From Candidatus Eisenbergiella merdavium (lineage in GTDB: Bacteria > Bacillota > Clostridia > Lachnospirales > Lachnospiraceae), in contig DWWS01000013.1 in the NCBI GenBank assembly GCA_019119595.1, positions 146,756 to 210,755 on the forward strand: 64,000 bases of DNA, read 5' to 3'. A program made the translations under genes and the position numbers. How positions within the stretch are numbered: position 1 is the first letter of the stretch; every line of letters begins with the position of its first letter. Below, one piece after another: positions 24,415 to 33,843 of the stretch. The notes beneath the pieces are model-generated. The model was not told the DNA's origin. It ran no database searches and saw only the letters and a program-made list of their open reading frames with translations.

Positions 24415-26424
24415 TCAGAGCGCTTCGGTCAGGATCCGGACATCCCAGGGCGCCAGAACATCCTCCGCCGTGCTGATTCGTCCGGTGATCAGGTCCGGCT
24501 TGCCGGCCAGGCTTGCCGGCACGGGCTGATCCTCTTCGCTGAAGTTGATCAGATAATAGAAACGGGTATCTTCGCTTTCCCTGCAGGAGATTTCCAGCCC
24601 GGAGGCTTCCGGAATCAGGCTGCGGACCTGCCCCTGCGAAACGGCCTGATCCAGGATACGGGCGAGTCCGTCCGGCTCCAGCTGCGTGCCGATATAATAG
24701 ACGGCCCCATTCCCGAAGCGGTTCCGGGTGACGGCGGGCGTTCCGGCGTAGAAATCCCGGGTATACTCTCCCAGAGCCTCCGCGCCCTCCAGGTGGATCT
24801 GGTCGTAGACCAGGCTGCATGAAGCGCCGCTGCCGTCGGAAAAGCGCACCCCGTTCTGGAATTCAGGAGGAAGAGAATCGATTTCCTCCACCCAGATGCC
24901 GGCCATCTCCCGTAAGGGGCCGGGATAGCCGCCCAGATACACATTGTCGGACGCTCCCACGATACCGCTCATATAGGTCAAAACCAGAATGCCTCCGTTT
25001 CGGACGAAGGCTTCCAGAGCTTCCTTCATTTTTCCCCGGATCATGTAAAGAACCGGAGCGCACAGGAGCTTATACCGGGAAAGATCGGCGTCCACCGGAA
25101 GCATGTCCACGGAAATATTGCGCTGGTAAAAATAGTCGTAATACTGCTGAACCTGCGGGACATATTTCAGATCGGCGCAGGGGCCGCTGGTGTATTCCAG
25201 CGCCCAGTAATTTTCCCAGTCGAAGAGGATGCCGGCTTCGGAATGCTTTTCGCTGCCGGTCGTCGCCGTGCCGAAGCTTTCCAGCTCCCTTCCAAGCTGC
25301 GCCACCTCCCGAAAGACCCGGGTGTTTTCCGTACCGGCGTGCGCGATCACAGCGCCGTGGAATTTTTCGCAGCCGCCGACGCTGCGGCGGAGCTGAAAAT
25401 ACTGGACGGAATCCGCTCCGTGCGCGATTCCCTGGTAGCTCAGCGCCCGCATCTGTCCCGGCCGCTTCAGCGTATTGTACTTCTGCCAGTTCTGCTGGCT
25501 GGGGGTCTGCTCCATGATCAGAAAGGGCTGATCCTTCAGCCCGCGCATCAGGTCATGCTTCATCGCCACCTGCGCGGGACGCGTATTATATGCCGGATAA
25601 TTGTCCCAGGAGACGATGTCCATTTCCTTTGCCCATTTGAAATAGTCCAGTCCCTTGTAGGTTCCCATCAGATTCGTGGTCACCGTCGTCTGGGGATTAT
25701 GCCGATGAATGATGTCCCGCTCCAGCTTATAGCAGTCCAGATAGCTGTCCGAAATGAAGCGCCGGTAATCCAGGGAAATTCCGGCGAAATTGGTGCAGTC
25801 CGGGGAAAAGCCGTCTCCCAGCTCGTTGGGAAGAACGATCTCGTCCCAGTCATAAAGCGTGTGTCCCCAGAATTCCATGTTCCAGGCCTCGTTTACCGCC
25901 TCGATGGTTTTGTACCTGTCCTTCAGCCAGACACGGAAGGCATTCTGACAGATATCGCAGTAGCATTCGTTTCCGAATTCATTATTGACATGCCAGCAGG
26001 TGACGTTGGGCCTGTGCGCGTATCTTTCCGCAAGCCTTTCCACCAGGGCCGCCGCAAAATGCCGGTATACCGGAGAATTGGGGCAGGCGTTGTGCCGCCC
26101 GCCGAATTTATGGCGTCTCCCCTCATAGTCGGTGTACATGACCTCAGGATATCTTTTGACCATCCAGGCGGGAAGCGCCGCGGTGGAGGTGGCCATGACG
26201 ATATCGTAGCCCTCCTCTGAAAGCATATCCACGATCCGGTCCAGCTCATCGAAACGATACTCATGCTCGGAAGGCTGGATCTTCGCCCAGGAAAAGACGT
26301 TGATGGTGGCGCTGTTGATCCGGGCGTTCCGGAAAATGCGCATATCCTCCTTCCAGATTTCCTCAGGCCACTGGTTGGGATTGTAATCTCCTCCGTAGAG
26401 GATCCGCTTAAATTTTGGTTCCAA
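24415..26424 (-). CDS. GH42 family beta-galactosidase with zinc-type Cys cluster
   Basis: This is a full-length GH42 enzyme (669 residues). The TIM barrel starts with ILYGGDYNPNQWPEEIW, the acid/base Glu is in WHVNNEFGNECYC, and the nucleophile Glu is in LIMEQTPSQQNWQ. The trimerisation domain and C-terminal beta domain (ISCRESEDTRFYYLINFS) follow. NACPNSP together with ECYCDIC supplies the four Cys known to bind zinc in this family. The start is TTG at 26424, with AAGGAG 10 nt upstream; no ATG is available nearby. It diverges from the AraC-type gene, its likely regulator. Confidence 0.93.
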   Translation of the reverse strand: MEPKFKRILYGGDYNPNQWPEEIWKEDMRIFRNARINSATINVFSWAKIQPSEHEYRFDELDRIVDMLSEEGYDIVMATSTAALPAWMVKRYPEVMYTDYEGRRHKFGGRHNACPNSPVYRHFAAALVERLAERYAHRPNVTCWHVNNEFGNECYCDICQNAFRVWLKDRYKTIEAVNEAWNMEFWGHTLYDWDEIVLPNELGDGFSPDCTNFAGISLDYRRFISDSYLDCYKLERDIIHRHNPQTTVTTNLMGTYKGLDYFKWAKEMDIVSWDNYPAYNTRPAQVAMKHDLMRGLKDQPFLIMEQTPSQQNWQKYNTLKRPGQMRALSYQGIAHGADSVQYFQLRRSVGGCEKFHGAVIAHAGTENTRVFREVAQLGRELESFGTATTGSEKHSEAGILFDWENYWALEYTSGPCADLKYVPQVQQYYDYFYQRNISVDMLPVDADLSRYKLLCAPVLYMIRGKMKEALEAFVRNGGILVLTYMSGIVGASDNVYLGGYPGPLREMAGIWVEEIDSLPPEFQNGVRFSDGSGASCSLVYDQIHLEGAEALGEYTRDFYAGTPAVTRNRFGNGAVYYIGTQLEPDGLARILDQAVSQGQVRSLIPEASGLEISCRESEDTRFYYLINFSEEDQPVPASLAGKPDLITGRISTAEDVLAPWDVRILTEAL

Positions 26425-26589
26425 AGCAGTATTTCTCCTTTGCAGTAAAATATAAGAAAATAAAAGAAAACAAAATCCGCTCCATCTCTGCAGGGCAGGA
26501 TGGAAAGCCTTTTTATAGAACAGATTATAAAGGATTTGCAGAAAAAAAGTATAAGAATACTGCCTGTTGAATATAAGATTCTGAAACAG

Positions 26590-26618
26590 TTGACGGGCGG
26601 GAAGCGCCGTGCTATGCT
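26590..26618 (+). promoter_or_regulatory. Promoter of the AraC-type regulator gene
   Basis: TTGACG (26590-26595), a 17-nt spacer and TATGCT (26613-26618) place the start of transcription about 28 nt before the ATG at 26653. The 26425-26589 stretch between the divergent genes is AT-rich and probably holds the GH42 promoter, which I could not place with confidence. Confidence 0.6.
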
Positions 26619-26652
26619 TGGGATTGCGGAAAAAGAAGGAAGGAAAAGAGGC

Positions 26653-27462
26653 ATGCCGATTTATTTTAACAGCACATTAAGCAGGGAGCCCTTTCAGTTT
26701 GACTCTCTTGGAATCCACTGGGAGCAGGAGCCGAACCGCAGACCAAAGGGCTTCCCGCTGTACCATTACCTGCAGACGGAAAAGGGAATCGGAACCGTCG
26801 TTGTGGGAAAGGAGAGATATTTGCTGGAGGAGGATCAGGGGATCCTGCTGGCTCCGGGAGTGCCTCATGAATACCATGGGGAGGGAGACGGCTGGGTCAC
26901 CCTGTTCGCAACCTTCAGCGGGCTTCTGCAGGAGAGCATACCGATGCTTTTAAGAAACGCGTCCGTTCTTCTGACAGAAGGAGAAAAGGGAAAAGCCGTC
27001 CGGGATATCATCCAAAAGGCAGTGGAGTGCTTTGAGGAAACGCCGGTCAACCTGTATCTGGCCTCCGTATACAGCTATCAGCTTCTCCTGCTTCTGTCGG
27101 ACGGCAGAACAATGCCGGAGAGAACGGGAAATCCTGCCATGGAAAAGTATGTGCGGCCGGTGCTGAAGCTCATACAGGACCGATATATGGAGCCTCTGAC
27201 CCTGGAGGAGCTAAGCGGCAGGGTATACGTTTCCCCGCAGTATCTGTCGCGGCTTTTTCTGCAGTATATGGGATGCTCCGTTTATGAGTATCTGACCGGC
27301 TACCGGATAACGCGGGCAAAGGAGCTTCTCCTGCGCTGCCCGGACCGGAGAATCCAGGTCATTGCCAACGACGTGGGCTATTCCGATACCAGCCATTTCA
27401 TCCTGATGTTCCGCAGGGCGACGGAGATGACGCCGGGAGCGTTCCGGAGAATGCATCTGTAG
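26653..27462 (+). CDS. AraC family transcriptional regulator
   Basis: The 269-residue protein has an N-terminal cupin-like sugar-sensing domain (about 1-140, LEEDQGILLAPGVPHEYHGE) and a C-terminal pair of helix-turn-helix motifs (LTLEELSGRVYVSPQYLSRLF and IQVIANDVGYSDTSHFILMF). The promoter at 26590-26618 and AGGAAAAGAGG favour the ATG at 26653 over an upstream in-frame ATG at 26500. It is divergent from GH42 and probably activates it in response to a galactoside; this is inferred from arrangement. Confidence 0.88.
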   Translation: MPIYFNSTLSREPFQFDSLGIHWEQEPNRRPKGFPLYHYLQTEKGIGTVVVGKERYLLEEDQGILLAPGVPHEYHGEGDGWVTLFATFSGLLQESIPMLLRNASVLLTEGEKGKAVRDIIQKAVECFEETPVNLYLASVYSYQLLLLLSDGRTMPERTGNPAMEKYVRPVLKLIQDRYMEPLTLEELSGRVYVSPQYLSRLFLQYMGCSVYEYLTGYRITRAKELLLRCPDRRIQVIANDVGYSDTSHFILMFRRATEMTPGAFRRMHL

Positions 27463-27700
27463 AGGGCACAGAGGCTTGCGGAGGGCACAGGACGGAGTTT
27501 CGAAAGGGGGACCTCCGGGTCCGGATGATCGGGTAAGGCTCCGCAAAGCTCCGGATGTTCGGATAACAGAATGGATTGCTAAGAGCGGATAAATATAATA
27601 AAATAGAAAAGAGGTCTGCCGGTCTGCTTCGGCGGGCTTCTTCATTGAGGGAACAGGCAGGGGTAAGACGAAATACGGACTGATGAAAGGGAGAGATATT
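27463..27700 (+). promoter_or_regulatory. Intergenic region with candidate promoter of the second two-component system
   Basis: GAGGGCACAG occurs twice (27462-27471, 27481-27490), the first overlapping the AraC stop. TTGCTA (27576-27581) and TAAAAT (27599-27604), 17 nt apart, form a plausible promoter. A GCCG/CGGC-based hairpin around 27615-27640 follows. No gene is seen. Confidence 0.4.
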
Positions 27701-28408
27701 ATGCAGCAGTATACGATTCTGATCGCGGAGGACGACGGAGATATCGTGGAGCTTCTTCGGCTGTATCTGGAAAACAGCGGCTACCGTGTGATATCGGCAG
27801 GAAACGGGGAAAAGGCGCTGGAGCTTATAAAAAGAGAGCATGTGGATCTGGCGCTTCTGGATGTGATGATGCCTCAAATGGACGGCTACGAGCTGACCCG
27901 CCAGATCAGGAAGATCAGCAATATCCCCATTCTGATCCTATCGGCAAGGGATCAGGACTACGATCGGATCCTGGGACTGAACCTTGGGGCGGACGATTAC
28001 CTGACCAAGCCCTTTAACCCCATGGAGGTGGCGGCGCGCATTCATTCCAATCTGCGGCGCTTTTACGAGCTGGGAGCTGCGGCGGGAGAGGCCGGGCGGC
28101 CCGACCGGATAGCGCTGGGAGAGCTGTGTCTGGATGCCGGAGCCATGACGGTGACCAAAAACGGGGAACAGATCTTTCTGACGCCAACGGAATATAAGAT
28201 CCTGCTCAAGCTGATGCGTTCGCCCGGACGCGTCTATACGAAGGCTCAGATCTATGAAAGCATCAACGGGGAATTTTTTGAAAATGACGATAAAACGATG
28301 ATGGTACACATCTCAAAGCTGCGGGAAAAGATCGAGGACGATCCCAAAAATCCCCGCTATATCAAGACGGTAAGGGGGCTTGGATACAAAATTGAAGACC
28401 GGAAATAA
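27701..28408 (+). CDS. OmpR-family response regulator
   Basis: The 235-residue regulator has receiver residues EDDGD, phosphoacceptor Asp in LLDVMMPQMDG and TKPFNP, then a winged-helix domain (FLTPTEYKILLKLM ... MVHISKLREKI). The ATG at 27701 is preceded by AAGGGAGAG, which lies inside a longer reading from 27683. It overlaps the kinase gene. The pair resembles the VanR/VanS-like systems that respond to cell-envelope stress; its target is not evident nearby. Confidence 0.92.
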   Translation: MQQYTILIAEDDGDIVELLRLYLENSGYRVISAGNGEKALELIKREHVDLALLDVMMPQMDGYELTRQIRKISNIPILILSARDQDYDRILGLNLGADDYLTKPFNPMEVAARIHSNLRRFYELGAAAGEAGRPDRIALGELCLDAGAMTVTKNGEQIFLTPTEYKILLKLMRSPGRVYTKAQIYESINGEFFENDDKTMMVHISKLREKIEDDPKNPRYIKTVRGLGYKIEDRK

Positions 28409-30092
28409 GAAGCGGGGAGATCTGTTCCGTTTTCTTGCGGAAAACTATGTGTTTTTCACCGTCATGAACCTGGTCATCCTGACAGGGATCTATCTGGTGC
28501 TATCTGCTTATGCGGATCATATCGCGCCGACTCCGGATGCGGCAGGGCTTCTGCGGGCGCTGTCCACTGTGCCGGACAGGGAGCTTGGCCGCCTGTCGTT
28601 TACCTCCTGGCTGGGCAAGGATTCCGGACTTGTGGTGCTGGACGGGGAGGGGAAAGTCCTGTGCGGACAGGCGGATGCAAAGAAAGTTTTTCCTGAAAAG
28701 CCTTCCGCCCCCAAAACGGCGCTGCCGGAAGACCAGCCTCAGGAATCTTTTGCGCAGGAAGCGTTTTCTCAGACCTCTTTTTTGCAGGAAACCCTTTCCT
28801 GTATCCCGGAATATGCTGCGGACAACCGTGTGCTGGTCGCGGAGCTGCCGGAGGGAGCGGAGGGCGGAAGCTATCTCCTGACCCGGGCAGAGTATCTGGA
28901 GGACGGGAGCCTTGGGATCACGGGATATGCGTTCCTGGATGAAAACAGAGCGTGGAAGTCCGGTACCATTCTGCAGAGAGAAAACCCGTTTACAGAGGAG
29001 GAGCTGAATTATCTGATGGGCCGCGACGGGCAGGGGCGCAGCATCTATAGATATTCCTATGAAAACCCGGAAGGACAGCCAAGGAAAGCCGTCTTCTGGA
29101 TGCGGGAGGCCGGCTCTGAGGAATACCGCCTGTTTTACCGGGTGGTGGACGGGATCAAATGGTTCATTCTCCCAATCTATCTGGGCACAGCGGCTTTCTG
29201 CATTTTCTGGCTCAGCCGAAGGGTGAAAAGACTTCTCGCGCCCCTGAACGCCGCCGTGGCGAATCTGGCCGCCGATCAGCCCAGCGGGCTGCAGGGATAT
29301 GAGGGGCCGGTGGAATTTAAGGAGCTGGCAGACAACTTTCTGAACATGGAGAAGGCGCTGAAGGAAAGCGAACGGGAAAGACAGCGCCTGGATGAGGAAA
29401 AAAGAAAGCTGCTTTCCGATATTTCCCATGACCTGAAAACCCCGATTACGGTGATCCAGGGCTATGCGGCGGCGCTGCGGGACGGGCTGACCGCCCCCGG
29501 CGACCGAAAAAAATATCTGGACACCATTTCCAGAAAAGCGGACAGGCTTAACGACCTGATTCAGACCTTCCACGAGTACAGCAGGCTGGACCGGCCGGAT
29601 ATGCCTGTCCGCAGAAAAAGCGAGGATATCTGCGGGATCGTCCGGGAATATTTCGCACAGCGGTACCAGGAGCTGGAGCTTGCGGGCTTTGAGGTGGAGG
29701 CGTCCATTCCGGAGGAGAGCATCCGGGTGGAGGCGGACCGGATGCTCCTAGAACGGGCCATGGAGAATATCGTGAACAATGCGGCCGCCTACAATCCGCC
29801 CGGAACCAGGATTCTGGTGGAGGTGGACAGAGAAGGAGAGTTTGCCCGGATCGTGATCGCGGACGACGGGAACGGGATACCGGACGCTCTGAAGAAAAAC
29901 CTGTTCCAGCCCTTTGTCACCGGCGATGCGGCCAGGGGCAGCAGCCACGGCTCAGGCCTCGGCCTTGCGATCACCGCGAAGATCCTGAAGCTGCATGGCG
30001 GGAGCGTCCGTCTGGCAGACCCGCCGTCCGGCAGAAGGGGAGCGGAATTCATCCTTCTGATCCCCGTTCAGGGCGAAGGCGGGGACGAATAG
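28392..30092 (+). CDS. Sensor histidine kinase
   Basis: This kinase of about 566 residues has a first transmembrane helix near residues 15-38 and a large extracellular sensor (about 45-255) with a Gln/Ser/Phe-rich repeat-like stretch (QESFAQEAFSQTSFLQET). A second helix (WFILPIYLGTAAFCIFWL) and HAMP follow, then DHp box LSDISHDLKTPITVIQGYA, and an ATPase domain with NIVNNAAAYN and GSGLGLAITAKIL. The start is TTG at 28392 (13 nt from AAGGGGG) or TTG at 28380; both overlap the regulator gene. No ATG occurs before the first helix. Confidence 0.87.
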   Translation: MKTGNKKRGDLFRFLAENYVFFTVMNLVILTGIYLVLSAYADHIAPTPDAAGLLRALSTVPDRELGRLSFTSWLGKDSGLVVLDGEGKVLCGQADAKKVFPEKPSAPKTALPEDQPQESFAQEAFSQTSFLQETLSCIPEYAADNRVLVAELPEGAEGGSYLLTRAEYLEDGSLGITGYAFLDENRAWKSGTILQRENPFTEEELNYLMGRDGQGRSIYRYSYENPEGQPRKAVFWMREAGSEEYRLFYRVVDGIKWFILPIYLGTAAFCIFWLSRRVKRLLAPLNAAVANLAADQPSGLQGYEGPVEFKELADNFLNMEKALKESERERQRLDEEKRKLLSDISHDLKTPITVIQGYAAALRDGLTAPGDRKKYLDTISRKADRLNDLIQTFHEYSRLDRPDMPVRRKSEDICGIVREYFAQRYQELELAGFEVEASIPEESIRVEADRMLLERAMENIVNNAAAYNPPGTRILVEVDREGEFARIVIADDGNGIPDALKKNLFQPFVTGDAARGSSHGSGLGLAITAKILKLHGGSVRLADPPSGRRGAEFILLIPVQGEGGDE

Positions 30093-30127
30093 CTGAAATC
30101 CCGCTTCATACGTCATTTTTGTACTAT

Positions 30128-30156
30128 TTGACAGAAGCCCGTTCTCTGATTATAAT
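30128..30156 (+). promoter_or_regulatory. Consensus promoter of the HicB-like gene
   Basis: Perfect TTGACA (30128-30133) and TATAAT (30151-30156) with 17-nt spacing, 30 nt before the ATG at 30187. Confidence 0.85.
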
Positions 30157-30186
30157 GGGACGGAAATCATTCGGATGGAGGTAAAT

Positions 30187-30465
30187 ATGACATTTGTATA
30201 TCCTGCTGTTTTTACACCGCAGGCGGATGGAAGCGGATACCGCGTGAGCTTTCCTGACCTGGCCTGCTGTGAAGCATTCGGCGCTGATCTGGAGGACGCG
30301 GTGGAGAGCGCCATGGATGCGGCTTATAACTGGATCGCTTCCGAGCTGGAGGAGGACGACTGCCATCTGCCGAACCAGACGGCGCTTGAAGATATTCCCT
30401 TGAAGGAAGGAGAGACGGCGCGCAAGATCATGGTGCGCATCAAACTGCTTCCGGACAGTGAATGA
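30187..30465 (+). CDS. HicB-like protein, no HicA beside it
   Basis: The 92-residue product has the HicB partial RNase-H fold: YPAVFTPQADGSGYRVSFPD, LACCEAFGADLEDAVESAMD, and a LPNQTALEDI...VRIKLLPDS tail. It lacks an added DNA-binding domain. GGAGG precedes the ATG. HicB normally neutralises a small HicA mRNase encoded next to it, but no HicA-like frame is visible on either side. It is therefore an orphan antitoxin or has another regulatory role. Confidence 0.75.
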   Translation: MTFVYPAVFTPQADGSGYRVSFPDLACCEAFGADLEDAVESAMDAAYNWIASELEEDDCHLPNQTALEDIPLKEGETARKIMVRIKLLPDSE

Positions 30466-30575
30466 CGGAGAAGGAAGCGGGAAGTCTGAGGAATGAAGGG
30501 GAGCGGATGGGAGATTGAAGAATGCGTCTGGCCGCACATTTTTTTCGATCAGAACGCTCCGACATGGAGGTAACA

Positions 30576-31133
30576 ATGGAAAACAAATATTATGAAATGA
30601 ATATTGTGGGCTGCATCAGAAGGCTGCCGATCATCAGAATTTCGGATACGCTGGATATCGCGAGCTTTGTGCTTCTTGGCGATGCGGAGCTGGTGGTAAA
30701 AGCGGCTGCAGCGTTAAAGGAACGGGTTCCTGAAGTGGATTATCTGATCACGGCAGAGGCGAAGGGGATTCCGCTCGTTCAGGAAATGGCGCGCATCATG
30801 AATATGAAGCGCTATTTTGTTGCCAGAAAGAGTGTGAAGCCCTATATGCTTGAACCCTTTGTGACGGAGGTTTATTCCATTACCACACAGAAAAAGCAGA
30901 TTCTCTGTCTGGATAAGGAGGAGAGCAATATGATCCGGGGGAAACGGATCCTCATTGTGGATGATGTGATCAGCACAGGAGAGTCTCTTAAGGCCATGGA
31001 GACGCTGGTGGAAAAGGCGGGCGGAAAGATCGCGGGAAAGGCCGCGATCCTGGCGGAAGGAGATGCGGCAAAGAGAAAGGATATCATTTATCTGGAGTCA
31101 TTTCCCACCTTTCCGGTTGGAAAGTCCCGTTGA
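30576..31133 (+). CDS. Phosphoribosyltransferase (adenine/xanthine PRT-like)
   Basis: This 185-residue type I phosphoribosyltransferase has the PRPP loop ILIVDDVISTGESL and an upstream LITAEAKGIPLVQEMAR segment, as in Apt/Xpt. It would join a nucleobase to PRPP in the cytosol. The C-terminus (SFPTFPVGK) resembles purine enzymes. GGAGG lies before the ATG at 30576. It is followed 36 nt later by the ECF transporter genes, which suggests that the transporter brings in a base, or a base precursor, that this enzyme salvages. Confidence 0.85.
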   Translation: MENKYYEMNIVGCIRRLPIIRISDTLDIASFVLLGDAELVVKAAAALKERVPEVDYLITAEAKGIPLVQEMARIMNMKRYFVARKSVKPYMLEPFVTEVYSITTQKKQILCLDKEESNMIRGKRILIVDDVISTGESLKAMETLVEKAGGKIAGKAAILAEGDAAKRKDIIYLESFPTFPVGKSR

Positions 31134-31169
31134 CAGTGCGGCACAAACGACTTATGAGGAGAACCTTAC

Positions 31170-32858
31170 GTGAAATATCAAGTGAACAACATCAGTTATA
31201 AGTATGCGCCCGATGGAAAAGAGGTTCTGAAAAACGTGAGCTTTTCCATCGAAAAGGGAAAGGTTACGGCGATCGTTGGCCCCAGTGGATGCGGAAAATC
31301 CACTCTGGTGGAGATTTTTTCAGGAGTGATTCCCAAACTGATTTCCAATGGAGTGCTGGAGGGAAGCTTTGATGTGCCGGAAAAAACCTTTGTCAGCGTG
31401 GTAAGCCAGACCCCGGAGAACCAGCTTTTTGGGTACGGTGTGGAGGACGCTATTGCTTTCGGAATGGAAAATCTTGGGCTGCCGCAGGAGGAGATCGCGG
31501 ACAGGATGGAGTATGTGCTGGACCTTTTAAACCTGCAGTATCTGAGAAACCGCAGCGTGGCAAACCTTTCCGGCGGGCAGCGTCAGTCCGTATGCATCGC
31601 CTCTGTTCTTGCCATGAACCCGGATATCCTGATCATGGACGAGCCCGTGAGCTCTCTGGATCCGGGAGGAAAGGCAATGGTCCAGGGGATTCTGAAGCAG
31701 CTTTCCATAAATGGAGACACTACCGTTCTGGTGGACAACAATCTGGTCTGGTCGGCGGGAATCGTCGATCATGTGATCGGCCTGCTGGATGGAGAAGTGG
31801 TTTTTGACGGAACAAGGGATGAGTTTTTTCAAGATTTCGAACTGCAGGAAAGGCTGGGCGTCATCATCCCTCAGGAGGTGGAGATTTACCGGGAGCTGTC
31901 AAAGCGGCTGAAGGGGCTTGAACTGTTTTATACGGTGGAAGAAGCGCAGGAGCAGATCAGCAGACTGATCTCGAAAAAGGACTCGGCGCCTTCCGGCGAA
32001 AAAGAGGATAGGGAACGATCCGGACAGGATCAGAAAGCGCCCGTGATCACGGTGCATAATCTGGCGAAAACCTTCCGGGACGGCTTCCATGCCCTGATTG
32101 ATGTGAACGCTAATCTGCCTGAAGGAAAGGTGATCGCTGTTCTGGGACAGAACGGCTCCGGAAAGACCACCTTTGTAAAGCATCTGAACGGGCTGTACAA
32201 GCCTACGGAAGGAGATGTGCGATACCGGGGCGGCTCCATTGTATCCAAAACGGTGGCGCAGATTTCCAGAAATATCATTCTGGTATTCCAGCATCCGGAG
32301 CACATGCTGTTTGAGGAAACGGTGGAACGTGAGCTGACCTTCTGCGCCAGAATGCAGCAGGTGGACGTTACAGCGGAACAGATCACAGAGGTGCTCTCCC
32401 GTTACCATCTGGAGAGTGAGAGAGAAACCTTTCCTTTGAATCTGTCCATGGGTCAGAAGCATATGCTTACCATTCTGTCCGTTCTGTTTTCCAGCGCGGA
32501 TGTGATCATTCTGGACGAGCCTACCCTTGGCATGGACGGATTTCTGGTAAAGGATCTGGAGGCGCTGATCCGTTCTCTGAAGGAGGCGGGCAAAACGGTC
32601 GTTATGATCAGTCATGAAATTCCTCTGGTATTCCGTACGGTGGATGCTGCGGTGATCCTGAACGCCGGAGAAAAAATATTTGAGGGAAGCAGAGAAGAGC
32701 TGGCCAGGGAGAGCGGGATTTTTGACCGGATCGGCATTGCAATGCCGCCTGTTGTGCGGCTGTCCCACAGCCTTGGGCTGGATCAGACCTGCTATACCGT
32801 AGAAGCATTTACGCAGCAGGTCATGAAAAGGCATGCGGAAACGGAGGGAGGAAGATAA
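31170..32858 (+). CDS. Energy-coupling factor transporter ATPase, two fused domains
   Basis: One 562-residue chain holds both ECF ATPases. The first half has GPSGCGKST, LSGGQRQSV and ILIMDEPVSSLDP; the second has GQNGSGKTT, a LSMGQKHML signature and IILDEPTLGMD. A linker of about 50 residues rich in charged amino acids (SGEKEDRERSGQDQK) lies between them. Such EcfA1-A2 fusions power uptake with EcfT and an S component, both encoded downstream. GTG start with GAGGAG upstream. The stop overlaps the EcfT start (TAATG). Confidence 0.92.
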   Translation: MKYQVNNISYKYAPDGKEVLKNVSFSIEKGKVTAIVGPSGCGKSTLVEIFSGVIPKLISNGVLEGSFDVPEKTFVSVVSQTPENQLFGYGVEDAIAFGMENLGLPQEEIADRMEYVLDLLNLQYLRNRSVANLSGGQRQSVCIASVLAMNPDILIMDEPVSSLDPGGKAMVQGILKQLSINGDTTVLVDNNLVWSAGIVDHVIGLLDGEVVFDGTRDEFFQDFELQERLGVIIPQEVEIYRELSKRLKGLELFYTVEEAQEQISRLISKKDSAPSGEKEDRERSGQDQKAPVITVHNLAKTFRDGFHALIDVNANLPEGKVIAVLGQNGSGKTTFVKHLNGLYKPTEGDVRYRGGSIVSKTVAQISRNIILVFQHPEHMLFEETVERELTFCARMQQVDVTAEQITEVLSRYHLESERETFPLNLSMGQKHMLTILSVLFSSADVIILDEPTLGMDGFLVKDLEALIRSLKEAGKTVVMISHEIPLVFRTVDAAVILNAGEKIFEGSREELARESGIFDRIGIAMPPVVRLSHSLGLDQTCYTVEAFTQQVMKRHAETEGGR

Positions 32859-33679
32859 TGGATTACCTGAAATATGTGGACGGGGATTCCCTCCTTCATA
32901 AGCTGGATCCCAGGACCAAATTTGTCTTTTTCGTGGTTATGGCGGTTCTCACCAGCCTGATCAAGTCAGGCGTTGCGCTGCTGTTTCTGTTCGCCTTTTT
33001 CATTGCGATCTGGTGTACCTGCGGCATTCAGAAATATATGCTCGTTCTGCTTTCCAAGCTGAAGGTACTGCTGCTTTTCATATTCCTTTTGTGGCTGGTG
33101 CTCGGCCTGTTTGAAACGCCGGTGGTACAGGGAGGTCCTGTTTTTGTGGAAACGTTTTTTTCCCTGGGCGGAAGGAACGTGGAATTCTGCTTCGACTGGT
33201 ATGATCTTTATAAGGGGGCGGTCTACGCTCTGCGGATCTTTTTGATGATATCGTCCTTTTATACAGTGCTGATCACCACCAATTTCAGCGAGATCATCCT
33301 GGGGCTTCAGAAGTGGCATGTTTCCTACGCGATCGCCTTTGGGATCGGCCTTGTTTTTCAGATCATTCCCATGATCATCACAGAGCTGAATGCGATCATG
33401 GAAGCACAGAGCTCAAGGGGGCTGGAGATTGAGGAATGCGGCTGGGTAACAAAGATCAAAAATTATGTGACCTTTTCGCTGCCGCTTTTGTTTCGGGTCA
33501 TCAGCAAGGGACAGGCGATTTCTCTCGCCATGCATTATTATCAGCTTGATTTCTCCGTGAAAAGAGGAACCTATAAGGCAATCAGGGCAAGCCGCTATGA
33601 TGCGATCTTTGTGCTCGTTAATGCGGCGGCCATCGCGGTGACGATCGTTCTGCGCATGTTCTTCTACGTTCCGGTGTGA
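32858..33679 (+). CDS. ecfT: Energy-coupling factor transmembrane protein EcfT
   Basis: This 273-residue membrane protein starts LKYVDGDSLLHKLDPRTK, the EcfT N-terminal motif, and has about five to six transmembrane helices. Two coupling motifs with the Ala/Ser-Arg-Gly pattern are represented by AQSSRGLEIE and a basic SKGQAIS segment that contact the ATPases. GGAGG precedes the ATG. It sits between the fused ATPase and the hydrolase gene in one operon. Confidence 0.9.
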   Translation: MDYLKYVDGDSLLHKLDPRTKFVFFVVMAVLTSLIKSGVALLFLFAFFIAIWCTCGIQKYMLVLLSKLKVLLLFIFLLWLVLGLFETPVVQGGPVFVETFFSLGGRNVEFCFDWYDLYKGAVYALRIFLMISSFYTVLITTNFSEIILGLQKWHVSYAIAFGIGLVFQIIPMIITELNAIMEAQSSRGLEIEECGWVTKIKNYVTFSLPLLFRVISKGQAISLAMHYYQLDFSVKRGTYKAIRASRYDAIFVLVNAAAIAVTIVLRMFFYVPV

Positions 33680-33843
33680 TTGTGGAAGGGATCAGAGAAA
33701 AGAAAGCCGAAAAAGGAAACGGTCAAATTGGGGAAAGAGAAAAGCATTCCTCTAAAATAAAAAGACAAAATGCCGCACAGGCGGCCGCCGCTTTGGCAGA
33801 TGTTGAAACGGCCTTCGTGGGTGCGGCAGGAAAAGGAGCAGCT

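Noticed and set aside
30466-30575. Purine riboswitch before the PRT/ECF operon
   Set aside because: The interval is too short and lacks the conserved loop motifs, so substrate cannot be assigned this way.
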